Positions 53,643-63,750 are shown, counted from the stretch's first letter. The stretch is DNA of 64,000 nt from Mantis religiosa (GCA_030765055.1 CM060958.1:108483627-108547626); one strand, 5' to 3'. Notes: generated by a model not told the origin, from the sequence alone. Program-made: numbers and translations.

Positions 53643-54212
53643 TAATAATTGCTTATTTTCAAAATTTATGGTTGGTGATTAATCAATCTGTATTTGATAG
53701 CTTTGTGTGGTTAGGATATTTTTGTTTGGTTAAATAGTAGTGCTGGATACCAGTACCAATGGTGGCCGCCGGCTACCAATTTTTTATTTTATTATGGGGA
53801 ATTTTAAAATATAGTTAAGTTAATAACTGGATTACCAGTTATGCGTTACTGGAAACCAGTAATATTATATTTTTTGTGTTTAAAATATTTTTAAGCATAT
53901 TTGAAATTTTTGTTAAAAATTAAATTAAGTTTATAAATTTTGAAAGGGATGTATTAGGAAAAATTAAATGTATAATTATATTTTTGAAGTTTTTAATTAT
54001 TTTTATGTATGTTTATTAGAAATGTGGTGTGGATTTTTGTTTGATTAGAGTATATTTTAAAATGTCTGTAAAAATTTTTCTTTTTATTTTATGTTTTTGT
54101 ATATGTTTTTGATCTTTTAATAAATGAATAAAAGTCTGAATGTTTACTCCGGATTAAGAAATTAAGTGCCGGGGTATAGTATGCAGATTTTTATTTTACT
54201 TTATTTTATTTT
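53643..54212 (+). mobile_element. Unclassified retroposon, 14 bp target duplication
   Basis: AGTCCGGCTGTACT is found at 53629-53642 and 54213-54226, and the uninterrupted word order is seen in the copy at 224-240. The 570 bp insert is very AT-rich, has no recognised coding sequence and ends in (TTTTA)n-like sequence, as after target-primed reverse transcription. Confidence 0.7.
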
Positions 54213-54300
54213 AGTCCGGCTGTACTCACCCAAACCTTATCCTATACACGGCTAGTGTGTAAGAAATGGTTATTTCATCAATTTACCTAAAATAAAAACA

Positions 54301-54620
54301 TAGTGAGGCCTGGGACTTAAGTACTTACAGGATAGTAAGTCGCCACAAAAAATGCGTGTTCTCATAGTATATGAAAACCCCTAGTTCCAGACTTCATAGT
54401 TAAACCACTATGTTATTCAGGTAAATTGATTCTCCAACTGTCTCGTATGTTTCCCGGTAGATCACTAGAAGTTCTCATATGCTATGAGACACACACGCAC
54501 GTTTTGTGTCGACTTACTATGTTGTAAGTACTTAAGTCTCAGGCTTCTAGGCTTCATACCAGGAACATATCATCCTGCCATGCAGAGCCGATGCTCTTGC
54601 ACTTCTACAACTTTGAGCAA
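54301..54620. repeat. Unit E fragments in inverted arrangement
   Basis: Plus copy 54301-54378 (GCCTGGGACTTAAGTACTTA...) and minus copy 54430-54545, the latter continuing into the end of unit D (inverse of GCATGGCAGGATGATATG) to 54600. Arms of about 75 bp, spacer about 50 bp; the single strand could fold into a hairpin. Confidence 0.75.
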
Positions 54621-54624
54621 TGTC

Positions 54625-54905
54625 TTCCTACATATTCACGTTGTACTTTCCGGTGCACCTCCACATAATTTCAGACAAGGCATGAGTAACCTTTTAATTG
54701 CTAAAGCTATTAGCAAAAATTTTCATATTTAATAAGAGTAAACAAAGATAAACTACTTTGAAAAGACTTAAAAATCTAGCTTAGTTTCTAAGATAATAAA
54801 AGTTGAAGTTTTTGATTAGAAAAAAGAAGTTTGAACTATTTGCCATTTATATCATTTATATTTTTCAGAGAATGATAGTAGTTATGCTTTATAATACTTT
54901 ATGCA
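54625..54905. other. No recognisable feature
   Basis: AT-rich spacer. Confidence 0.4.
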
Positions 54906-54911
54906 CGACCA

Positions 54912-55272
54912 TGCCAAAATTTAGTATTTATACGACTGGTAGCAGTACTTGGGCCTCGTTAAAGTATTAGTATTGGACCAATCAGAGGTGATCACATAAT
55001 AATGTGAAAGCGCAAGTACCGATTATTCTCGTTTCGATCGACAACAGTATTAGCACCAGTTTAGAAAAAAGTCGAAATATTTAACACTAGTAACAGTGAC
55101 ATTGAACTTACACCCCCAGAAGTTAGGACAAAAGCACTAACTGTTACCAATAACTTGTTGCCACAAAAGTCAAGAAAGATGTAGGAGAAATTTTATTTAC
55201 TTGCTCTGCTCGGTTAATTATAATACTCGCTCGTAATTACGTACTACAATTATAGTCTTGTTGCATAATATA
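54912..55272 (+). mobile_element. Non-autonomous copy of the Crypton-like family
   Basis: Matches 16365-16620 (GTATTTATACGACTGGTAGC, TAGTATTGGACCAATCAGA, CGTTTCGATCGACAAC, TTACACCCCCAGAA), then skips the recombinase and ends with TTATAGTCTTGTTGCATAAT as at 18782-18806. It has the two ends without the gene between. No inverted repeats, as usual for Cryptons. Confidence 0.5.
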
Positions 55273-55374
55273 CAGTGTGATCCATATAAACCTGAACCAC
55301 TTCAATATGCCATAACTTTTGAACTAATAATAGGACACACGTGCAACTTTGGGAGAATATAATACACAATTAGG

Positions 55375-55650
55375 CTGGCCCCGTAGCTCGGTCGGTAGAG
55401 CACCTGCCTACCGTGCTAGGGGTCCCGGGTTCGATTCCCGGCGGTAGGGGTGGGGATTTTTGTCCGACCAAGATAATTCCCCATCTTACCCGTGATGTAT
55501 GAATGAGAGTGTGAATGTGTGCGTGATGTAATGATTAAAAACCAAAGATAACGAGTTAACACCTTCGGTATGTTCCAAAGGAGAACGGCCGCCTATATGG
55601 CCATAGTAGTTAAAGGCGGGGTATAAATGGAACAAAAAAAATTACAAAAT
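55375..55650 (+). mobile_element. tRNA-derived SINE (family B) with 12 bp duplication
   Basis: TACACAATTAGG at 55363-55374 and 55651-55662. Head GTAGCTCGGTCGGTAGAGCA (A box) and GGGTTCGATTCCCGG (B box). Body GACCAAGATAATTCCCCATC, GAGTTAACACCTTCGGTATG, then an A-rich tail. The duplication covers the inner end of the host's left inverted repeat. Confidence 0.95.
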
Positions 55651-55689
55651 TACACAATTAGGAGATTACATTACACTATTTAGATCTCA

Positions 55690-56374
55690 GTGAAAATGTT
55701 GGAATAGTCCTCTACCAGCATCTATTCATGTTTGCACTGAAGTTTTACAGAGAGTATCCTCTCCAATGTTACTTATTTCGGTTCGAATGGATTCCTTGAG
55801 AACATCAATTTTCCGTGGCCTATTCTTGTAAGTATTTTTAGATACCCCCACAAGAAAAAATCCGGTGAGGGACCACAGACAGCTTATTTGATTATCAAAG
55901 AAGCTGGTTAACATTTTTTTTTTGTAATTTACGTCCTCCAACGTTAAGTCATATCGGACGATGAATGGAATGGATGAGATGATGTTCAAATGAGCCCAGG
56001 GTTCATTGAGTTTACAGTTACTCGACATTCGTCTTTCAGGACAAGGGAAAACTCCGGAAAAGCCTTATCCAGGTAACTCAACCTGACCGAGATACGAACG
56101 TGTGGCAGACATTCTACCACCACTCTACCGAGGTGGGCACAGATTACAAGTTCCATGTGTCACTAGATGTATGGCACGTTGCTCCATCTTGCTGGAAATA
56201 ATATTCTCTCAATTCGATATCATCTAGCTGCTCCACAAATGTCTTGAAGATACCCATATAAACTTCTGTGTCTACAGTCGTATCAAAGAAAATGGAAGCA
56301 AAGTTCCATATATTCTGGTGGAGAACACTTCCCAATTTTCTCTGAGATGTAAATAGTGTAATGTAATCTGCCAA
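55690..56374 (-). pseudogene. IS630-type transposase, C-terminal half split by a SINE
   Basis: Minus strand 56374-56144: VDTEVYMGIFKTFVEQLDD, IELREYYFQQDGATCHTSS (D2 block, Asp kept). After the SINE the 55912-55726 part reads SLTGFFLVGVSKNTYKNRPR, KIDVLKESIRTEISNIGEDT, matching SPDLTPxDFFLWGYLKDRVY-type sequence with the D3 block decayed. A different lineage from 61060-62415. Confidence 0.82.
55913..56141 (-). mobile_element. tRNA-derived SINE (family A)
   Basis: T-rich run, TTACGTCCTCCAACGTTAAG, ATCGGACGATGAATGG, CGACATTCGTCTTTCAGG and CTCTACCGAGGTGGGCA. The B box region has a short deletion (GAGATACGAACGTG). No clear flanking duplication. Confidence 0.88.
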
Positions 56375-56469
56375 TTGTGTATTATATTCTCCTAAAGTTT
56401 CACGTCTGTCTTATTATTAGTTCAAGTTATGGCCTATTGAAATGGTTCAGGTTTATATGAATGGCACAA

Positions 56470-57135
56470 TATATATTTGAAATTCGGGCAGCACGCTTGA
56501 GACTATATATGCAAATTTACATAAACATGAGACTAAATCTGAAACATAAGGAATAAATTACGTACGCAGAGATGCTAATCCGAAAAGAATACAGAAAGTG
56601 GGCTGGTCCAGTGGGATAAAGGTTAAGGGCTCGAGTGATTTAAATATGTCCTGGGCTTTTATAATTTGTGGATCAAGAGAAATATTTGGCCAGAAATGAT
56701 TTTTACGTGTATATAGAATATTTAAATGGTGTAACTGAAACCAAGAAAATGTCGTGTTTACCTCCAAACTCGATTCCGGAATGTCTAATACACAACATAA
56801 ACAGAACGCTCCACACGCACCCGTCTTTGCTATGCACGCGCCTGCTGAGAGGTTTGGTAAAATGCCACCTTAAGCTGTAGCGATGCAGTGAAGCCAAGTA
56901 TACTGGTTATTACAGAGCCAACCTAAGTTATCTCAGAACACTTTGTAGTCGTCAGGTGATTACTTCTCATTTCCAGTGATGTCATGTTTCGATCCTGTCG
57001 GGGCAGTCAAGGTATTTGAGAACCAGTGGGGAGCATGTTACCACAAATAAAGATGTAATGCTTTCCTCCTCATGTATAAACTAAACCATTACAGGACAAA
57101 AAGAAAGCTACAAAAGCTATAAAATGTAATCCAGT
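56470..57135. other. No recognisable feature
   Basis: AT-rich, no motif recognised. Confidence 0.4.
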
Positions 57136-57140
57136 TACAT

Positions 57141-58590
57141 ACCGAGCGAGATGGCTCAGGCGGCTTCGTCTGTGCCCTGGGTTCGATTCCCGTGGCCCAC
57201 CTACTTGATCTATGGGTTTTTTCAGAGGTTTTCCTGGGTCGCTAGGTGAATGCTGGGTAGGTTAACTACCTCACCCGAATTTCCTGTCCCTCCATTTCAT
57301 TTCCATTATTTCATCTCATCTCTCATCTGGTGGTCTCTTTCAGGGTAGAAGTGTCAGCGGGTGTCTCGGCGGTGCATGGCAGGATGATATGCTCTGAGGT
57401 AAACTACTTCCTCCTCCGGTAGGTCGGCTGCCGTCCCGCTCTTGGGGAGCGAGTTCGTTGTCCAGGCCTCTCGGAGGAGGTCTCTATCCAAGTAAACTGT
57501 AGGGCCTCTGTACTGTCATGGCTCCTCTGACGTTAATAAAGGAACCTCGGGCCGAACATTCGAGCCCCTCCCTTTGGGAGTTGTTCGGATTAGGCTGGTC
57601 TCGAGGCGGCAGAGGTTCCCGATACCCGCGGGTGATCGGGAACGTCTTCGGACGTGGTTGAGGGAAGCCATTAATATTCCCGGGTACTAGCCTGCAGAGT
57701 TAGTAGAAGGCCTGCTAGATCGCTAGGGGGCCCCCACCGAGGTCATATCGGTAGCTTTCACCTTTGGTTTTGGCGCGCGTAAGTGGCGTATGCACTTCCA
57801 TCCCATCTTGTGTCCTTGGGCCAGATGGGGTGGGGCTTGTTAGTATCCCAAGTCTTGCCCTATGGAAAGCCCCATGGAGGACGCCGGGCGCACTTTGGGA
57901 CACCTCGGATACTCCTTGGTTGAAAGAGGCTCGGGTCTTGGTCCTATGAGTCCAGGACTAATGGGAGTAGAAACTCTGGACTCAACTGTCATGGCTCCTT
58001 TCCTGTAGGGGAGGGGATCCATTCCCTTCAGCTGCCGTGGTGCGGGCTCTGCGGACTCCTAGCACTCGTGGTACCTTTAACGTTACTAGAGGAACCTCGG
58101 GCCGAACATTCGAGCCTCTCCCTCAGGGAGTTGTTCGGATTGGGTTGGACTCGAGGGGGCAGAGGTTGCCGATACCCGTGGTGATTGGGTACGTCTCCGG
58201 ACGGGGTTGAGGGAAGCCATTAATATTACCGGGTACTAGCCTGCATAGCTAGTAGAAGGTGTGCTAGATCACCAGGCGGCCCCACCGAGGGGGGACCTTG
58301 TTAGTCTCTAGGTCTTGCCCTATGGAAAGCCTCCTGGAGGCGCCGGGCACCCTTTGGGACAGCTCGGTAACTCCCTGGTCGTCAGACGGAGGTCAGTCTT
58401 TGCCCTGTGTGGATTGTCCTAGTAGATAGCCTCTCGTTTATGTATGTCGTGGCTCCTTGGTTTGGCCGCCCTCTGTCTCATTCGCCTCATCCTTGGGGTG
58501 CCCCCACTTGGGGCATAGGAACAATGGGCCCAACATGGTGGCCTACGTACCCAATCCCCTCCGTAATGAAATCCCAATCCAGTTGCATTA
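57141..58590 (+). mobile_element. Long tRNA-headed GC-rich retroposon (units D + G)
   Basis: Starts with a unit D head (GATGGCTCAGGCGG; GGTTCGATTCCC), ends GGCAGGATGATATG at 57392, and continues into about 1.2 kb of GC-rich sequence ending CAATCCCCTCCGTAATGAAA, the 3' end fixed by the 4152-4282 insertion. No reverse transcriptase motif is seen. Includes a direct duplication (see separate entry). Confidence 0.6.
57528..58400. repeat. Direct duplication inside unit G, offset about 550 bp
   Basis: GGAACCTCGGGCCGAACATT at 57541 recurs at 58091. GAGGGAAGCCATTAATATT and GGGTACTAGCCTGCA follow in both, and TCTTGCCCTATGGAAAGCC at 57853 recurs at 58313. The second unit lacks about 90 bp. Copies differ by scattered substitutions. 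Confidence 0.85.
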
Positions 58591-58599
58591 TCTAAAACA

Positions 58600-59200
58600 T
58601 GATTCAGTCATTCGTATCTGGGATTCTTGCACCACTAAACGCTGACTGAAGTGGGAGACTGCTGATGTTTCATATCCTTTTGCGTGAATATCACATGATT
58701 TTCATTTGTCACTTGGTATAGTCAGAATCATTGGAAATTACAATTTTAAGAGGCAAGTAGGTGGAACTCTTCCTATCCATTGAATAACAATTTCATGAAG
58801 ATCGTGAAGGTAACTTGAATTAATTTGTCACTGCAATTTAAAAAGGTAAACATGTCACACCAGTCTGGTTAACTAGTTGGCTGGACGCTGGCCTACTCAC
58901 TCCAAAATCAGGAGTTCAAACTCTGGTTTTTACGTGTGCTTAAAAGGAATAGCTCCATGTTAGTTGATTTACTGGAGTGTAAAACAACTCCCAAGGGACG
59001 AAATTCCGAAACATTAGCAGGGTCGTTAACAGAGAAACTGGTTTAATTTTAAACGTGCAACATCAGGTAAGCTAACTAATTCTGCAACTGTTTATTTAGA
59101 TTATTATAAAGCAATAGAACAAAGTTATGTATGTATACAATAGTTAAAGTAGCTATAGAGAAATTTATGTGAATGTGGCAGATTGTATGTGTTTTTTTTT
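58600..59200. other. No firm feature; possible decayed SINE
   Basis: 58868-58930 has TTGGCTGGACGCTGG and GAGTTCAAACTCTGG with roughly A/B-box spacing. Only one copy seen, so it is not called. Confidence 0.3.
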
Positions 59201-59204
59201 TTGG

Positions 59205-59465
59205 TAAAATAATCGCGGCGGTCTCGGTATATGAAATGTGTAGTGTTTAACGCCCGCTCTTACTACATACGGCACCGCAGGCGCTGACAATGATGATACA
59301 TGAGATGAAGATGGAGCACCGGTGGAATGAGATGGCGGGGGAAACCGGAGATCCCGGAGAAAACCCGCCCCAGCGCCGTGTTGTCCACCACAAATCTCAC
59401 TTTGCGGTCGCCTGGGATCGAACGCGGGCCGCCTTGTTGAGAGCCAAGGTCTCGGTCTAGCTGTA
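59205..59465 (-). mobile_element. SINE (family C), minus strand
   Basis: Inverse match to 32205-32425 with an additional left part (CGGCGGTCTCGGTATATG). GGGATCGAACGCGGG is the inverse B-box-like element. Short frames over it are by-products of its GC-rich sequence. Confidence 0.8.
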
Positions 59466-59469
59466 ATAT

Positions 59470-59988
59470 AAACATAAATCATATAAAGAGAAACGTTGGT
59501 TTAATTATTTAAAGTCAACTACAAGTAGATATTAAACATACCAAAAGATGTACAGTATACCACAGCAAAGAAAGTCTCCGGGGCCTGAAACGCAAGGGGG
59601 TTGGAGAAGGTTCACACAGCCTCCCTGGATAGATTTATGACACCCCATGTCAGTAGAGTTACAGACAATACAAAAACATTCTGACGGCTTCTACTTTTGT
59701 GAATGAATCCTCTCAGTTTTAGTGCAAAGAGTGAACAGGGCACGTGATTTTTAACGGTTCTGATCCTTGTGTAGCATACATTCTCTGTCACACACATTCG
59801 CTGTCGTTATCCCAATGAGTAAGGGTGGCACTGTGTGGCACATTCCTTTCAGGGACTTGCTTTGCTTTGCTTTGGTGGACAGTATGTCAACTCTGGGCAT
59901 ATCTACTCGCACTATTAAATGCCAATTTCTAGGAAATGGGTGAACCAGGGTGCAAAACTAATGTGGTATATGAATCAAGAGCTATTGG
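59470..59988. other. No recognisable feature
   Basis: No recognised motif. (GCTTT)n-like patch near 59860. Confidence 0.4.
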
Positions 59989-60224
59989 TTTAAACCAACG
60001 GTCATCAAGTGGATCGATTTTGTGCTAGGGCGAATGACGTAGCACTGTGCACTGCCACGAGTGCCGTGCGACTTCAAGAGAAGACGTGAAATTGGACAGC
60101 AGTGCTGTCTCGTCTCTTGCGGTTTGTTTTCGTAAACATAATGTTGGTTGGAGAAGGTAATGTGACACGTAGGACATCTACTCCTACATTTATGCCTTCA
60201 TGGGAAGAGTGCTTCTTTTTTTTT

Positions 60225-60659
60225 ATAGAAAATGATAGTATCAAAGCATTAAAAATGAAACTATCCTTATGGGAAAGGCAGTTAAGCTCAAAGAACTTGG
60301 TATATTTCCCAAAGCTCTCAATAGTTAAGCAGTTTGTTCAGGTCATGGACTTGTAAGAATATGTTCAAATATTAAGAGAGTTGAAGCAAGAATTTCAGAA
60401 AAGGTTTCTTTCAAGACGTAGTGCAATTAGAGCCGATTTTCCAAATATTTGCTGAGCATTACTCTACTGATGTTGATAATGTTCCATCTGAATTGCAACT
60501 TCAACTTATCGATTTACATTGCAATCGTCAAATGAAAAGTAAATTCCAAAATAGAATTAGTTTGAGTGATCTCTGTTCACATTTTCCAAGAAATACATTT
60601 CCTCGACTACATAGACATGGCGCTCGTTTTCTGAGTATGTTCGGAACCACACACACACG

Positions 60660-60691
<32 letters not shown>

Positions 60692-60855
60692 AACACACAT
60701 ACGAACAATGTTTTTCGATAATAAAATTAAACAAAAACCGCCGCAGAATTCAATTGTCGGATCAGAACTTAAAAGGTCAACCTAGACTAGCTGCTGCACA
60801 AACATTGGTACCTAATTTTGAAAAACTAGTGTCAAAAGAGACAACAAAAATCTAG
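60225..60855 (+). pseudogene. hAT transposase C-terminal part with dimerisation domain
   Basis: IKALKMKLSLWERQLSSKNL, then VYFPKL in one frame, and in the 60421-60855 frame DVDNVPSELQLQLIDLHCNR, SLSDLCSHFPRNTFPRLHRH, GARFLSMFGTT, an inserted Thr-His repeat, TYEQCFSIIKLNKNRRR and IQLSDQNLKG. This is the C-terminal dimerisation region of ZBED5/GTF2IRD2-type hAT transposases (LSxFGSTYxCEQxFSxMKxxKSxxRSxLxDxNL). The frame is open, but upstream catalytic segments are deleted. Confidence 0.85.
60648..60700. repeat. (CA)n microsatellite inside the hAT frame
   Basis: ACACACACACGCACACACAC and similar, interrupted by AAA. It encodes alternating Thr-His in frame with the flanking transposase sequence. 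Confidence 0.95.
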
Positions 60856-61059
60856 AAAACTAGGTTCCACTTCTGAGTAATAAGTTGTGCTTATTGCTTT
60901 TCTTCGAACTGTTATTTAATACTGCTGTATTGTAAGTATTGTAAGATTGTCGATTATTTTCATTTTGTTTAAACTATCAAGTTATTGTTCATTTGTTTTT
61001 TTATTAAAATAAAGGTACATAGTTGAATGATAATGAAAGAAACAATTAAAACAATTATA

Positions 61060-62415
61060 CAGGGTGTATATAAATGAATATCGGGGTTTTAACTCTTTAT
61101 AACGTTTATTACATTAAACTTACAGCTATAAATGATAAGTCAAATGAAAAAGCAACTCAAACAGTTTTGTTTGTTGGCACCAGTGCGCATGTGCATGTAA
61201 TGTTTCTACCACAATCCGCTAGACAGCGGTAGTAGCCAAGATGGCGACTAGTAAACAGAAAGCGTTTTGTCTTTTGCAGTTTGCAAAGACCGAATCTGTA
61301 GTTACTGTGCAACGTGCGTTCCGCATTATGTTCGGTTGTGATCCTCCAAGTGATAATAACATTCGTAGATGGTATCATCAGTTTGAAGATACCGGCTGCC
61401 TTTGTAAAGGGAAGAGCACGGGACGACCAAGAGTAAGTGAAGAGACTGTTGAACGAGTGACAGAGTCGTTCACTCGTAGCCCTAAGAAATCACTCCGGAA
61501 GGCTAGTCGTGAATTACAAGTTACTGTGTCGACTGTTTGGAAAGTTGTAAGAAAACCCTTACGGCTACGACCTTATCGTTTACAGTTATTACAGGCTCTA
61601 AAGCCGACAGACCACGGATTACGCGTTAACTTCGCAAACGACATGTTGGTTCATGGCAATGACGATTTTATGGATCGTGTTGTCTTCAGTGATGAATCGA
61701 CCTTTCACCTTAGTGGACATGTTAACACTCATAATGTGCGCATCTGGGGCTCAGAAAAGCCTCACGAGATGGTACAAATGCAACAAGATTCCCCTAAAAT
61801 GAATGTTTTTTTTGTGCCGTATCCCGGCGAAAAGTTTATGGGCCTTTCTTTTTTGGTAAACCTACTGTAACTGGCACTTCTTACCTTGATGCACAAGAGC
61901 AATGGCTCTTCCCAGAGCTGGAAGAAAATGAGCCATTGAACTTCATTTTCCAGCAAGATGGTGCGCTACCTCACCGGCATAACGAAGTGCGCGATTGGTT
62001 GAACGTCACTGTACCCGAGCGCTGGATAGGCAGCAAGGGCCCCAATGACAGGGCTTGCTATGCATGGCCACCACGTTCTCCTGACCTAACGCCATGCGAG
62101 TTTTTACCTTTGGGGCTTCATCAAGGATCGTGTGTACGTGCCTCCGCTACCAGGTGACCTCCCTGAATTAAGAAACCGGATTGAAGCAGCTGTTACTACA
62201 ATTACTGAATAGACACTTACCAACATTTGGGAAGAACTCGGCTATAGACTTGATATGTGCTGTGTGACAAAGGGTAGTCACATTCAACATTTATAAGGTT
62301 CTTGATAAAACTGTTTGAGTTGCTTTTTCATCTGACAAATCATTTATAACTGTAAGTTGAATCTAATAAATATTATAAAGAGTTAAAACCCTGATATTCA
62401 TTTATATACACCCTG
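61060..62415 (+). mobile_element. IS630-type transposon with 109 bp inverted repeats, nearly intact
   Basis: Arms 61060-61168 and 62307-62415 are inverted copies starting CAGGGTGTATATAAATGA, with about ten differences. TA flanks both (61058-61059, 62416-62417). Length 1,356 bp. The single transposase gene fills the middle and ends 10 bp before the right arm. Confidence 0.95.
61241..62296 (+). pseudogene. IS630-type transposase, two single-base frameshifts and one stop
   Basis: Start ATG 61241. N-terminal DNA-binding part: LLQFAKTESVVTVQRAFRIM, DNNIRRWYHQFEDTGCLCKG, STGRPRVSEETVERV (GRPR hook), SLRKASRELQVTVSTVWKVV. Catalytic part: FSDESTFHLSGHVNTHNVRI (D1), FQQDGALPHRHNEVRDWLNV (D2), WPPRSPDLTPCEF (third acidic residue is Glu). 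D2 and this Glu are 46 residues apart in an unbroken frame. A one-base loss near 61832 and a one-base gain near 62106 shift the frame, and TAG at 62209-62211 interrupts the C-terminus, which ends GSHIQHL at 62296. Confidence 0.93.
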
Positions 62416-62613
62416 TATAACAATTATATCCTTCATATTACAATACAATTGTTATTGTTGCACAGTCAATTGTGCATTTAAATTGCAAGATCGGCATTCT
62501 GTCACTGCTCTGAAGGCTACGGAGTGCACGTTAGACTATTCCGGCGTGCAACGGCTAAACTTGCACGACCTAATGTGCACTGTGCATTGCGATTTTGGCC
62601 ACTAGTTTAAACC

Positions 62614-62948
62614 AGTTAAATTTTGGTGCTATATTTTCAATACGAGGAAATGAGAGACATAGGGAAATGAACCTGTGGACCAATTGGCTAAATCAGCAAC
62701 AACTTCTGTTTACATTATTTGTATACAAATGCTTACTTAATTATAGAAATATATTTTTGAGCTATATCTTTGAATGCTGGAATGATTTTTGAACAATAAA
62801 TGCAAAAGGTGGGTTTACTAAAGAACTTTTTCTCCGTATAGCTCTCTAAATGTAAAATATGTCACTCCAAATTTCATTTTACCTCAAAATATGCAAATAT
62901 GTTTTATTTGACTGTCCCATTTTTCACAGGAAAAGACTACCTATGATA
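62614..62948. other. No recognisable feature
   Basis: AT-rich spacer. Confidence 0.4.
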
Positions 62949-63475
62949 ACCGAATGGGATGGCTCAGGGTGGTCCGGGTTCGATTCCTGTGGCCGACCTT
63001 CCTCACCCATGGAATGTTACGGGGATTTTCCCGGATCGCCAGGCGAATGCTGGGCTGTATAATTACTTCCCCCCGAATTTCCTGTACCTCCATTTCATCT
63101 CCATTATCATTTCACATCATCTTGGTCTCTTTTAGAGTAAAAGTGTCCACAGGTGTCTCGGCGTTGCATGGCAGGATAATATGTTCCTGGTAACCACTTC
63201 CTACTCCGATAGCACGGTCTCCGGTCTCTCATCCGGGTCTGGTGGGGCCGTTTCCACCATGGCGGGTGGAATGTCGGTTGTTTTGGCCCGCCGGGGAGTT
63301 TCCAAGTGGTCAGTAGTAGAGACCCTGCCTTCTGCACTGTCGTGGCTCTTTGAATCGGCCGCCCGCTGTCTCCTCTCACCTCATCCTTCGTATCGAGAAT
63401 GCCCCAGCAAAAATGCACCTCCGTGCCCAATCCCTCCAGTCAGCCCTAAGATTACTTTTGAAAAATGTAGAAGTA
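62949..63475 (+). mobile_element. tRNA-headed retroposon (units D + short G)
   Basis: Head GATGGCTCAGGGTGG and GGTTCGATTCC, D body (CGGATCGCCAGGCGAATG, GCGTTGCATGGCAGGATA), then a 270 bp GC-rich tail with CGGCCGCCCGCTGTCTCCTC and CAATCCCTCCAGTC. It lacks the 0.9 kb middle of the 57141 copy. Confidence 0.75.
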
Positions 63476-63479
63476 TATT

Positions 63480-63680
63480 CACAGGTAAATCAATATTGAA
63501 GAACTAATGCTATTACAAAGTCTTTGTGCAATTTCTAGCACCCATTCGTGACTATTGACACCGTGTGGCATTGTTGTGCTGCTATCACAGGCCGGAGCCG
63601 AGCACTTGACAGGATAGCAAAAGACAGAGGGGCTCCAGAATGTTCTGCCCATTGTTGATACCGCTTATGTTCTCAAAAAG
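63480..63680. other. No recognisable feature
   Basis: Short unassigned segment before the promoter-like sequence. Confidence 0.35.
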
Positions 63681-63688
63681 TCTTTAGC

Positions 63689-63750
63689 TTTCTAGAAAAA
63701 ATTGTTGGGGAGGTATAAATACCCGCTAGGTGTTAGAGCGGCAGTTGTTT
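63689..63750 (+). promoter_or_regulatory. Possible pol II core promoter
   Basis: CTTTCTAGAAAA (63688-63699) has the inverted nTTCnnGAAn form of a heat-shock element. GGTATAAATACC holds a TATA box at 63714-63720, and GCAGTTG lies about 28 bp further on as a possible initiator. A start codon in good context (GAAACATGGAG) is at 63824, but its frame closes after 16 codons and the window ends soon after. It could equally be part of an LTR. Confidence 0.3.

Larger units (their letters stand above)
55273..56469 (-). mobile_element. IS630-type element with about 100 bp inverted repeats and two SINEs inside
   Basis: The left arm 55273-55373 and right arm 56375-56469 are inverted copies (ATATAAACCTGAACCACTTC against the inverse ATATAAACCTGAACCATTTC; both contain GAACTAATAATA and GAATATAATACACAATT). 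TA flanks both. Without the two SINEs the element is only about 690 bp, so most of the transposase is deleted. Confidence 0.88.
59997..62605 (+). mobile_element. hAT element carrying an IS630-type transposon
   Basis: TTTAAACC at 59989-59996 and 62606-62613 is an 8 bp duplication, the hAT length. Subterminal inverted matches: GCACTGTGCAC near 60042 against its inverse near 62576-62586, and CGATTTTG near the ends. The transposase relic is on the plus strand. Removing 61060-62415 leaves about 1.25 kb, so the element is internally deleted as well. Confidence 0.65.

Noticed and set aside
55378..55450. A tRNA gene
   Set aside because: The A and B boxes are excellent, but the anticodon stem is imperfect, the acceptor stem does not close, and the sequence continues into a SINE body shared with 46905-47145, with a target duplication around the whole.
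59165..59482. A 105-codon minus frame with basic, proline-rich sequence
   Set aside because: It is the GC-rich SINE family C, which also gives similar frames at 32146-32487.
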